The translations under genes and the position numbers were made by a program. A DNA stretch of 64,000 nucleotides from Strongylocentrotus droebachiensis (Eukaryota > Echinodermata > Echinoidea > Camarodonta > Strongylocentrotidae): positions 1 through 64,000 of the forward strand of contig JAVYIG010007520.1 in the NCBI GenBank assembly GCA_035222895.1. Direction: 5' to 3'. Below the pieces are notes generated by a model that was given only the letters and a program-made list of their open reading frames with translations, was not told the DNA's origin and made no database searches. Below, in pieces: positions 50,787-63,100 of this stretch (positions are counted from its first letter, which is position 1; the number at the start of each line of letters is the position of its first letter).

Positions 50787-51985
50787 TCAATTCAATTCAA
50801 TTCAATTCAACCTCATTTATTTAATTCTCGATTAAAAATTTCATTGATACAAAATAATTCAAAATAATTCAAAATAATTCATGAACAAATTTAGAAAATG
50901 AACTACATAAATAAAGCCCTTAGGCCTTGTACAAGCATAGCTCCCAAAGCATTCATAGCATAATGTAAAGCAAAGATTAAAAAACAACTAGATGGAACTT
51001 CAACTGCGCGCAGTCGAAATGATGCCTCCGTCATAGAGCAATTTTACAAACCAAAACAGAAGAAATTTTTCAAATTCAAGTTCAATTGTAATCCATTAAT
51101 GGGTTCTCAGAATATCGTGATTACAAGCAATTTCTCATGTACATATATGACCCTTTGATCTTTGACCTCATGACCCTAAAATCTACTCAGTTCATTGGCT
51201 CTGCAAGATGTCCAGAGTTAAATAGTAATCAATCTGTCAGTTCTAATGAGAATGCGTTCACAAGCTATTTTTGCATACATAATGAGCCCATGACCTTTGA
51301 CCTATGACCTCATGACCCAAGAATCGACTCAGTTCATTGGCTCTGCAAGATACATACATGATCTAAGTTTGGCAGGAATCCATCAATCTGTTCTAATGAT
51401 AATGCGATCACAAGCTGTTTTTGCATACATAATGAGCCGCATGAACTTTGACCTTGACCTCATGACCCCAAAATCTAATCAGTTCATCGGCTCTGCAAGT
51501 AACATACATGACCTAAGTTTGGCAGGAATCCATCAATCGGTTCTTTAGATAACGCGATCACAAGCTATTTTTGCATACATAATGAGCCCTGTGACCTTTG
51601 ACCTTTGACCTCGTGACCCCAAAATCTAATCAGTTCATTGGCTCTGTAAGATACATACATGACCAAAGTTTGGCAGGAATCCATCAATCGGTTCTTCAGA
51701 TAACGCGATCACGAGCTGTTTTTGCATACATAATGAGCCCTGGGACCTTTGACCTTTGACCTCGTGACCCCAAAATCTAATCAGTTCACCGGCTCTGTAA
51801 GATACATACATGACCAAAGTTTGGCAGGAATCCATCAATCGGTTCTTCAGATAACGCGATCACGAGAACGGGACGTACGGACGTACGTACGTACGTACGG
51901 ACGTACGTACGTACGTACGTACGGACGGACGGACAACCCGAAAACATAATGCCTCCGGCTACTTCGTAACGGAGGCATAAAAATG
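50787..51985. repeat. Insertion with (AATTC)n and a 150-bp minisatellite
   Basis: Absent from the NLR-A flank near 8620. Begins ATTCAATTCAATTCAATTCA, then about four to five units of about 150 bp (TTTGCATACATAATGAGCC at 51270, 51420, 51570, 51721). Each contains TGACCTTTGACCT and ATCCATCAATCGGTTCT. It ends in an ACGT-repeat (51876-51935) and GCCTCCGGCTACTTCGTAACGGAGGC. Confidence 0.8.
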
Positions 51986-52687
51986 ATATTGACATGATCA
52001 GTGACATTTTGATAAGATAACTTGAAATATTACATATTTACTTTAAGGTAAGACCAGTTCTGGTCATGCGGTTGTATTGTGAAAGAAACGTTGTGGAATC
52101 GATCAGAAAAGGTTGATCATCTAGCATATAAGTATTGGTGTGTGCTGCAAGGTTCTGGAATCATCAAAATGATAAGAAATTTGGCCCAGTCTTGGTAAAG
52201 TTTCAAGCACTGTACACAGAAAGATGTAGATATGGGACTACGCGACACATGTGCAATATCTATCCGGTCCAGATAGATATAATAATTTACCAAACATATC
52301 AATTAGTAGGCGGTTTCCCGGCAAAATTTGTATCATCACGTATTAGTCAAAAGTCAAAACATATTCTTTAACATGATTGGTAATAAGAGCTTCCATTTCA
52401 TTTTTTGAGAGGGGTATGTTTCCAAAGCTGGTCTATACCTTTAACCTCATAACTCACTTTGTGAAAGTTGAGTGGTATTTTATACACTGCATGCAAATCA
52501 CCTACCGGTAAACACAAAATGGTAAAAGTCTACAATACACATATATTCTTGGTACATGCACTACATAAATTGTCTAATGAACATCCTTGAGAAGGCATTA
52601 ATCCACATTTGCCATTTCCCTCAGGTATAAATGGGCACCCGCTATGCCAAAGTGCTACAAATTTGGCCGCCGCCTGGACCAGGGTAA

Positions 52688-53093
52688 TACTGTTTGAGCG
52701 TCATGGCATGTGTCACTATATCAGAAGCCATCATTATTATCATTATAATGACTAGTCCCTGGTGTTGTCACATTCTATACACAGGCATAATGCTTGATCA
52801 TAGCCGAGTAAAAAGTGACCCCCTATTTCGAGTATTTTCAAAATCATTTTCACACGACATGACCCCTTTCTGCATAAAACAGGTACAAAATACTGTTTGA
52901 GCGTCATGGCATGTGTCACTATATCAGAAGCCATCATTATTATCATTATAATGACTAGTCCCTGGTGTTGTCACATTCTATACACAGGCATAATGCTTGA
53001 TCATAGCCGAGTAAAAAGTGACCCCCTATTTCGAGTATTTTCAAAATCATTTTCACACGACATGACCCCTTTCTGCATAAAACAGGTACAAAA
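52688..53093. repeat. Exact-looking 203-bp tandem duplication
   Basis: Units 52688-52890 and 52891-53093, both starting TACTGTTTGAGCGTCATGGC and ending CATAAAACAGGTACAAAA. I see no difference between them, so the duplication is very young (or an assembly effect). Confidence 0.85.
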
Positions 53094-53149
53094 TGGGCTC
53101 TTGATACTACTCTTGTTTTGGGCTTATTGAGTACACATTCACAAAAAAT

Positions 53150-53405
53150 ATCCTAATTTATCATCACTTTCTACAGGAATACTCACGCAATCAACGTTCA
53201 TCTTCACAATTAAACCTTGTGTCTACTTCGGTGTCAACTCTTTCTTATATGGACATCGCTCTCTTTCCAAAGCTTCTGCTGAACTTTGGAACAAACTACC
53301 TTTAAATTTAAAAATCTGTCAAACTTTTAACCAATTCAAAACATGTCTTAAGACACATTTATTCAAAATCTGTCCAGATTGATGTGTATTGTAATTTGTA
53401 GGTTC
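53150..53405 (+). pseudogene. Non-LTR retrotransposon 3' end (C-terminal ORF fragment)
   Basis: Plus-strand frame reading YSRNQRSSSQLNL ... YGHRSLSKASAELWNKLPLN ... FKTCLKTHLFKICPD, then TGA at 53380-53382. The Y-G-x-R-S-x-S-x-A-x-x-x-W-N-x-L-P and F-K-x-x-L-K-T-x-L-F pattern is the usual end of CR1/L2-type LINE ORF2 proteins. It is 5' truncated and absent from the paralogous NLR-A flank. Confidence 0.8.
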
Positions 53406-53651
53406 ATTTGCACTTTTTTTGTTTTGTTTAATATGTAATCGTTTAATAGTCTATTTTGTTTGTTATAGCGCTTAGAGAGGGCTCATGTTAGGGCTCATGT
53501 ATACAGACTGGCAAAAGTTAAATCTGAACGCCTCTTTTCCAACAAAAAAAGTTAGCATGGAGCCATGCATGTATCATACATACACAAAGTCAAGATGAAG
53601 TGTAACCAGTGTACATGTGACACTGTCTTACTCTAACGATAACCATAGCAA

Positions 53652-54123
53652 CTAGACTTCATACTTTGATTGCTTCTGTGGGATTTCAGGATCAACCTGT
53701 GGAACTCTTGACTGAGTACAAGGAACTTGCCTCTTGGAAGGCCTGCTCTGACTACTGCTACCTTCTCTGTGAGTCTGCGAGACTTGAAATACAGTATCTG
53801 ATGTATTGCCAACATGCTGTTGAGGGTGGTCTGATGAAAGCAATGTCCTTCTTGGATAGTGTACATCATTCATGGGTTGCTGTTGAGGGCGGTCTGATGG
53901 TGGTAATGTTCTTCTTGAAGAGTGCACATCACCCATGGGTTGCTGTTGAGTGTTGTCTGATGGTGGTAATGTCCTTCTTGGATAGTATACATCACCCATG
54001 TGTTGCTGTTGAGGGTGGTCTGATGGTGACAATGTCCTTCTTGGAGAGTGTACATCAACCATGGGTTGCCGTTGAGGGTGGTATGATGGTTGTGGTATCC
54101 CAGATGCTAGACGAAGAAACATA
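53652..54123 (-). CDS. NLR-B terminal exon: shorter 21-residue repeat tail
   Basis: The acceptor TTTTCTTTTTAG leaves one base that completes the Ser codon begun in exon 55733-55830, giving 156 residues to the stop at 53652. Four repeats (consensus SDHPQQQPMGDVHYPRRTLPP) and a partial one are followed by the same Ser/Gln tail as NLR-A, here ending QKQSKYEV. The repeat core differs: R-R-T-L here against S-G-P-L in NLR-A, so the tail is more basic in this copy. Other frames are also open across the repeats. Confidence 0.65.
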
Positions 54124-57100
54124 CTAAAAAGAAAACATATTTGTTTACTACTTTTGCTACAAATATGCTAAAGAAAATATTCAGTTTAACCTTAACCAGA
54201 AATTGAATTTCATTTGCAATTTGGACGTGTGGATATGCTATTCATATCTGAAAGTCGTATCTTAAGTTCAAATATAATAACAAAGAATTCCACAAAATTC
54301 CACTATTACGTGTTATTATAAGAGTTGTGGTATCTAACTTGAGACACTCCACACGCTTGCACATCGGCTGCGGCCTCAGTGGAATAGCAGCTCAACCAGC
54401 TCACAAGCTCTGTGAATGCTTGCTGTGGATTGTCTCTGTGATATTTGTCATCGTTGATTTGATCCTATGTTGTCTTGCATTTTGTGGCTCGTTTACTTGT
54501 ATATGTGCAAGCCTTTGTAATGTGGCTAAAACTCAAAACTCGAAATAATTTCTGGATCAGATAAGTTTAATGTATTTTCATACGTCTAGAAAATAATGTA
54601 TATATCCAAATGCAAACCTAGGGGTGGCATATCGATCATGGCCACTGCAACGGAGATCGCATTGGCACGCTTCCATGCTGATGGCACCATTGTCATTGAA
54701 ACTTGGTACGGTATTACAAATTTTCTTATTATTTGAACACCTGTTTGCACAAATATTAGAATTTTTTCATTTGTCCCAGGCCTACTATCTAGCAAACCAG
54801 TCTGATTAAACACCTTGTATAAAAACATAGAAGAAACAAGACAAATGCGACTGCATCTCCTATATGCCTCTGCCTTAAATTCAATTGATATAGGAAATGG
54901 ATGGAATTATTTGTGGCATATCATGATGAAAACAAAAAGCCTATAAATATTCAAATGTCAACCAACCACTATGATCTTGACCTACTAGCCCCCAAAAGTA
55001 ATAATGTTTAGATATTGCGATAGCAAGGCAAAAAACCTTTATTTCACAGAAATTGACCCTTGTGACATTTGACCTACTTACCTTAAATCTAATGTCTTCC
55101 TATTGTGATACATACTATCACCAAGTTTGAACCCCATATCTCTAGTGGTTATAGAGATTTTGCAATAACGACGCTAATAGCTGGAATTTCGGGAATTGAC
55201 CTCTGTAACCTTTGGCCTTTGACCTACTAACCCTAAATATAATCAGATCATCTTCTTATGATGATACATATCATCATCAAGTCTGAAGTTCATACCTCAA
55301 GTGGTTCTTGAGATATCGCGATAACGAGTAAGTGACGGACCGAGGGACGGACGGATGGACAAACCAAAACATTATGCCTTCGGCACAACATTCGGTGAGC
55401 GTAGGCATAAAATGTATAAGAGATCATTGTCAAGCAGGAAAACTAAGAACAAATCAAATCATAAAAATTCTGGTTGCAGCTATTTATATATCATTCAAAT
55501 GTGCATTTCTTTCACATACAATAAAGCTGTTACTTCATTTTAGTTCTGTCAGACATGAAATCTTGTTTTTGTATCAAGTTGAGGTGAGGTAAACAGTATT
55601 AATTGTATGCACCTTTGCATCTTTCTCACTTTCCTTTAGAGGTTCTTTATATTGTTTTTATATCGCTCTACTTATAAGTCTACAGGCTGTTATCTGATTT
55701 TTTATTTTTTTTATCACATATGCTTTACTAACCTTTGCAAAGATGTGAGGGTGTGCAGAAATGAATTCAAGTCATCACAATCAACTCCATTGAACCTGAA
55801 GTTTCCCTTCCTGATCTGAGGAAAACAACCCTGTAACATAGAACAGCAACATCGCTTGTAAACCTTTAATATATCAGTTACTAGTTAGTAGATCTATTGC
55901 ATTCTAGCATATAATTATTTTATATTGACTGGGCTTGAGAGGTATATCATAAATATTGACCAAGCTAAGATCATATTGCCCCGAGTCGAAAGACGAGGGC
56001 AATATGGTCTTAACTTGGTCAATATTTATGATATACCCCGACAGAAGCCAAGTCAATATAATTATTATTACCTATCCCCCTCTATAAGGCAATTTTTTTA
56101 CAAATGATATACAAATTTGGTATTAAGCATGATTTTTACTCACCATGTATGCATGTATTTCCCCTACACTTGTCCAGAGATGAAAATGTACGAAAATGTA
56201 ATTGTGAAGTAAGTTGTTACCGCGCTTACATTTAATGCCTACACAATACTGCACGTATGCCCTTTAATAAATGCGCACTGATAAGAGTGGAATAAGGCTG
56301 GATATTGCCCTCTGATTTAGTGAAGTGGTCTACTGGCAAAACCCGGAAGAGGGCAATATGGCAAATATTGCCCGCTCCGGTTTTGTATTCGGAGCAGTGT
56401 GCAAAATACGACTTTATATTTAGCAGCTAAAATGCCTTGTAAAGGTAATAATCTATTTTCTTGGGGAATACACTCAAGAGCTACAGTTACATCCCTTTAA
56501 CAAAACGGAAACAAGTCAACGCAAAGCGTAGCATTCCCTCGCAGGGTACAAGTGGCCTATATACGTCAGAACAAGTTACTTCTATTAGACTATACTATTA
56601 TATTACTAGGCAAGGAAGTTATAAACCACATTTTCACATATATAAATAAGTGTTTTTGCATATTTAATGAGCTATGACCTTTCATCTTTGACCTACATAC
56701 TCAGAAATCGAACTTAGGCTGTACATGTATTTTGATACCATGTACCTTCATATCAAATTTCATTAAAATTTGACAAACATTACTCAAGTTATCGAATGGA
56801 AACCAGATTCGCATATTTAATGAGCTATGACCTTTGACCTACATACTCCGAAATCGAACTTAGGCTGTGTTTTGATACCATAAACCTTCGTATCAAATTT
56901 TATTAAAATCCGTCAAACAATACTAAAGTTATGGATCGGAAACCAGATTCACATATTTAATGAGCTATGACCTTTGACCTACATACTCGGAAATTGAACT
57001 TGGGCTGTGTTTTGATACCATGTACCTTCATATCAAATTTCATTAAAATTTGTCAAACATTACTCAAGTTCTCAAATGAAAAACAGATTCGCATATTCAA

Positions 57101-60100
57101 TGAGCTATGACCTTTGACCTACGTACTCCAAAATCGAACTTAGCCTGTATTTTGACACCATAAACCTCCATATCAAATTTCATTAAAATCTGTCAAACAT
57201 TACTAAAGTTATCGATCAGAAACCATATGTGTATTTTTCGCATATTTAATGAGCTATGACCTTTGACCTACTTACTCCAAAATCGAGCTTAGCCTGTATT
57301 TTGATATCATGTACCTTCATATCAAATTTCATTAAAATCCGCTCACATGGAAGGAAGGATGGACAGCGGCGTTACTATATCCCCGCCGACTTCGTCAGCG
57401 AGGGAGGGGATAAAAAAGGGGTGTTTGGAGAAAAATATATGTATATAAATGTGCACCATATGTCCATTTCTGCTCTTTCTATCTTTCAATGACCGTCTCC
57501 ATGATATTTACATTAGTACACACATACCTGTAAGGATGATGCCTTTGCTTTCAATGTAGAGAAGAACTCTTCATTGTGATACCTGTCAAGTGTCAGGTCA
57601 CTCAGGTTTGGCATAGAACACAGTGCTTCTGCTAGGTGATGCGATGAGCCTGATGTGAGACACTGGACATCATCAAGCTTGAAAGTCTGAACCTGCATTG
57701 TGTGTGAATATAGTTTACCAGCACGTCTATACATGCATATGTTTTATTTATAAATTTGTTTATTGTAATCTTATATTTTACACAAATTCTATTAATTTCA
57801 TAGTTGCATTCATAATAACATTTTCAACAAAAATGATTAAATAGATTATATTTTCAAATTCAATTCTTGTCTCTTGAAGTAACAGAACACATACAAGTTT
57901 CTATGGACAGAATGATATATTAACCCTTACTGTACTGGGGGGCCCCCCCCCCTCGACATTTTCGGAGATCGCGACGCAACCGCTCAGAATTTTGAATTGT
58001 TGTTTCATGACTTTTTTCCCTCAAGTCTTACGCACATTTTGATACCATTTTCGACGAAATCGGATATACCTGTAAGGTGTTACATAACAATTAGTATGCG
58101 CATGTCATCAAAACAGTGCTATAATTGAATATATTCATGTACAAGCAGAAATGTGAAGATATGAATTGATATCAAATTGCTTTTATATGTTTCTCAAAGT
58201 AACTTAATGTATTTCAGAACAAAAGAATACATTAGAAATAAAACAATAGATATAATAAGAAATAAAAAACAATAAAATACATAAGAAAATAAATAGTTGA
58301 AAATTGCATCAAATTTGCATAAATTATCATTATTAATTACATCAAATAACTATTTTGTGTTAGAAAATAAGTTTCATATGAATAATGAGTTTCAACATTA
58401 AAAAAGTTGAAATTATACCCATAAATATACATTTGCTATTAATGTATGAAAGGTATTCATACCTCTTGATTTCATGTGCACAAGACCCGTAAGTCAAGAG
58501 GTTTGTTGCTATGGTAGAGTTTGGTAAATTCAAGCCTTTATTAGAATTGGCTCTTAAAAGACTATATGACATATTTTTTCCTATGAATCAAACTTGAAAA
58601 AGGTTGGATATTGATTATTGATCAAAACAATATCAATCTTTTACACACTTGAATTTCAACTGAATCAGTACATGTGAAATTTGCATTTATTCCATATTTC
58701 ATTACCATTCCAATATGTCAAGTAAATAGACTTTAAAACATATATGTGCACCATATGACCATTACTGATCTTTCTGTCTACCAATGGCCTTCTAAATGAC
58801 GTTTACATTAGGACACAGTATTACACATATGTATATACCTCTATGGATGATGCATTTGCTTTCAATGTAGAGCAGAACTCCTCAGTGAGACCCCTTCCAA
58901 GTTTCAGGTCAGTCAGGTTTGGCATAGAACATAGTGCTTCTGCTAGTTGATGTGATGAGGCTGGTGTGAGACACCAGAAATCACCAATAGTGAGAGTCTG
59001 GACCTGCATTGTTTGTGAATATAGGTACTCAGCTGAGATACATGCACATGTTTTATTTACGAATTTCTTACTGTATTCTTACATTTCACACAAATCCCAT
59101 TAATTACATAGTTGTATACATAATACATTTCTTACCAAAGGTGATTAAATAGATTTTTTTTGGTCAAATTCAATCCTTATCTATTGAGAAAAAGTACGCA
59201 CAAAAGTTTCAATGGAGAGGATGATTTAGTACTAGCTATGTTTTTATAAATTCTATATGTGTTCTTTATATGGCGTCCAACCTTGTTTGCATTGCTAAGT
59301 CTTACTCCTACTAACACTGAAATTAATAAAACCCATAAATACACATTTGCTTTTAATGTATTAAAGGTATTCATAACCCTGAGTTTCATGTCCACAAGAT
59401 CCCTAAGTCAAGAGGTTTGTTGCTATGGAAGAGTTTGGTAAATTCAAGCCTTTATTAGAATTGGCCCTTAAAGGACTATATGAAACTTTTCCCCTATGAA
59501 TCAAACATGGACAAAGTTGGATATAGATTATTGATAAAAACAATATCAATCTTATACACACATGATTTGCAACTAAATCAGTACATGTGAAGTTTGCATT
59601 TATGCCATATTTCATGACCGTTCCAATATATCAAATGGACTTGAAAAAGGGTGCTTGAAAACACAAACATAATATTTATATACATGTGCACCATATGACC
59701 ATTACTGCTCTTTCTGTCTAGCAATGGCCTTCTACATCACATTTACATTAGGACACAGCACTACACACATACATGTATGGATGATGCCTTTGCTTTCAAT
59801 GTCAAGTTGAACTGCTCAGTGAGACCCCCTCCAAGTGTCAGGTTAGTGAGGTCTGGCATAGTACACAGTGCTTCTGCTAGGTGATGTGATGAGGCTGGTG
59901 TGGGACACTGCAGGCCAGTTAAGAACATGAGAGTCTGGACCTGCATTGTTTGTAAATATACTTAAGCTGCTTGTCTATACACGCATGTTTTATTTACTAA
60001 TTTCTGACTGTATTCTTACATTTCACACAAATTCAGTTCCTTACATGGCTGTATTCATAATAAAATTCTCAGCAACAATGATTAAATAGATTTTGTTTTC

Positions 60101-63100
60101 AAATTCAATACTTGTCTATTGAGAAGTAAAAAAATACTATTGAGAGGATGATTAGTAAGATTGATTAACCAAAAAATTATAAATGTACTCTTAAAAGGGC
60201 TTTCAACCTGTTTGCATTGATGATGCCTTCTCCTACTTACACTGTAATTTATAATACCCGTAAATATGCATTTGCTATTAAAGAGAAGGTTGAGTTCTGG
60301 GAAGAGGTAAACAAAATTGTGAGCGTTATCATTCTTATTATGCAAGTGTGGAAGAACATCAGATAAGATATGTTCCCTGAAAAGCATGGCTCTTCAAATG
60401 CCTTCATATTCTAAATATGCCATGTAACATTGTAAAACTCCGGGGTAGGATTTTCATCCCACGTGTTCGTGTAGTTCTATATACATCTTTCTGTGTACAG
60501 TGTTTGTAACTTTACCAAGACTTGGCCAAATTTCTTATCATTTTGATGATTCCAGAACCTTGCAATATACACAAATCTTATACGCTAGATTAGGCCTTCT
60601 CAACTAGTTTATTAGAGGTGCCAAAACAAAAATTTATTGAGGTTGAAGTGCCAACCTGTATGTTTGGTGACTGTGTTGCGAGGGAGCGTAGCGACCGAGC
60701 CGATACCGGGAGGGGTCCAGGGGGCAAAGCTCCAGGAAGCTAGTGGATTTTAGGGCTTTTTTAAGGCCCAGATGTGGTATTTTGACCACCTTTTTATTCC
60801 ATAAAATATCAATCATAATTTCATATTGAAGTGAAATAATTAGTACAATTCCTGGGTAAAATCTACACTGTAAGTAAATTTATATGTAGTTATTTTGGGG
60901 CAATAAACACGGAAAATGTCAAAATCAAGTGAAAATGAAACAAACAAAATAGTTTGCTTACATTTTGGGCTCATCTTCGACTGCGACTTTTTGATTTTGC
61001 TGAGTCTTTTAATTTTTATTTATTTTTTATAATTTTTTTTGAATATCTGTGTGCCACTCCGACCGCGTGTGCCGCCAGTTGAGAAGGCCTGCGCTAGATG
61101 ATCAACCTTTTCTGGTCGATTCCACACCGTTTCTTTCACAATGCAATCGCATGACCAGAACTCAACTTCATCTTTAATGTATACAAGTTAAAGGTATTCA
61201 TAACTTTGGATTTCTTGGGCACAATATGCCTAATTCTGGTGTGTTTTTTATGTGCAATGTTACAGTTTGGTAAATTCAAGCATCTATTGAAATTGGTTCT
61301 TAAAAAAAACTATATGACATATTTTTCCTATCAATCAAACTTGGAAAAGGTTGGATATTGATTATTGATCAAAACAATGTCAATCTTATACACACTTCAA
61401 TTTCAAGTGAATCAGCACATGCGTAGTTTGCTTTCCTTCAATTTTGCATTACTATTCCTACATATTCTGTGAACGGCATTTAAAGAACAAAAGTGTGTTT
61501 GGAATATAAAAAAAAACTATATACATTTGCATCATATAATCACCAATACTCTTCTTCAATGACCCTTGAAATTACGTATAAATTAGTACATGTGTACCTG
61601 TATGGATGATGCTTTTGCTTCCAATGCGGAGTAGAACTCCTCATTGAGATTAATTTGAAGTGTCAGGTCAGTCAGGTTTGGCATTAAACACAGTGCTTCT
61701 GCTAGGTGATGCGATGAGGCTGACGGGGTACACTTATAATCAATAAGCTTGAGAGTCTGGACCTGCATTCATGGTGAAAATAATTAAGCATCACGTCTTT
61801 ATATACATCATATGTTTTTTAAAACTAATTTCTCATTGTATTCTAACATTTCACAACAATTCTATTAATTACATAGTTCCATGTATAATAATATTCTCAC
61901 AAAAAATTAGGCCAGAGTCATCACTGGTTTTGCTGAACTCGGGTTTGACTTGAAAATTTCGGGCGGGGACCGGGTACCCGTAATTTTCCCCACTGACACT
62001 AAAGTCGTGTGCATGCAGCGGCGGGAGTTAAGATTAAGTTGCTGTTCTAATAGTGCGACGGAAAAGACAGTTAATGCTTTCAAAACAATAAAATAATAAA
62101 TTGAATTCAATTAAAATGCTTTAAAAAATAAATGGATATCGTTTCAGTTGACGGTAGGTGTTTTTATCGCTCTAAAAATGAGGCTGCAATAAAGGAATCA
62201 CGCTTCGTAGTACCTAGTGCGTTCGATCAGAAACGGATGTGGAAATATGACCCACTGAAGACTGAGCAAGTTAAGAAAGTCCCACACACAAGACTAAAAT
62301 GTTGATCAGACTATTACAATTAAATCGTAATACTAATTTAATAGGCATTAATTTAATTGTCAAAATATATCCCCAACATACTGGTTTACCCTTGATATTT
62401 TGATGAAGGAAAATAATTCAAAGCTCTTGAAATAACATCGAAGTGCCTTTCGTTCGTTCTAAAAATGCGTGTTTAACGGCAAGCTGAAGTTACGAGTCAA
62501 GCTTGATATGCGTGTTTACATCCTTACACCCTCATCCTAGTTGATCGGAACAATGAGCATTAAACCAATTTTAAAAAATCATGTAAGACTGTAAGGGACT
62601 CCAATTCAACAAAATTATCGTAAATTAATAATTTGCTTTGACAAATAATACTATAGCTATTCATAATATCTTACAGAAATAATGATATTTCATGAGCTAC
62701 ATACTTGATATCGAGTTCAGCTAGCCATCATTTTGAAACGAGACGTAAGTTGTCATGCAGTGCAGTAGACCGTAGGTGGCAGTATGCAGAGAGGGAAATA
62801 TCACGTGATCTAAGGCCCGCAAATTTTTCCCTCTCTGCATACTGCCACCTACGGTCTACTGCGCTGCATGACAACTATACGTCTCGTTTCAAAATGATGG
62901 CTAGCTGAACTCGATATTGATATCTGTGTGAAATTTAATTTTGAAAAACCCGAAAATTGAATATTCAAACCCGGGTTTCGGCATGACGGTCGGGGACCGG
63001 GCGGGGAACCGTTTTGACTCAGGCCTACAAAAAATTGTTGAATAGACTATAGTTTTAAATTCTACTCTTGTCTATTGCAAAAAAGAAACATACTAAAGTT

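Noticed and set aside
51749..51949. ORF with TYVRTYGRT repeats
   Set aside because: It is the translation of an ACGT microsatellite at the end of a minisatellite.
53870..54058. Alternative minus frame HHQTTLNSNP across the NLR-B repeats
   Set aside because: It would need a phase 0 junction, but the conserved preceding exon ends in phase 2.
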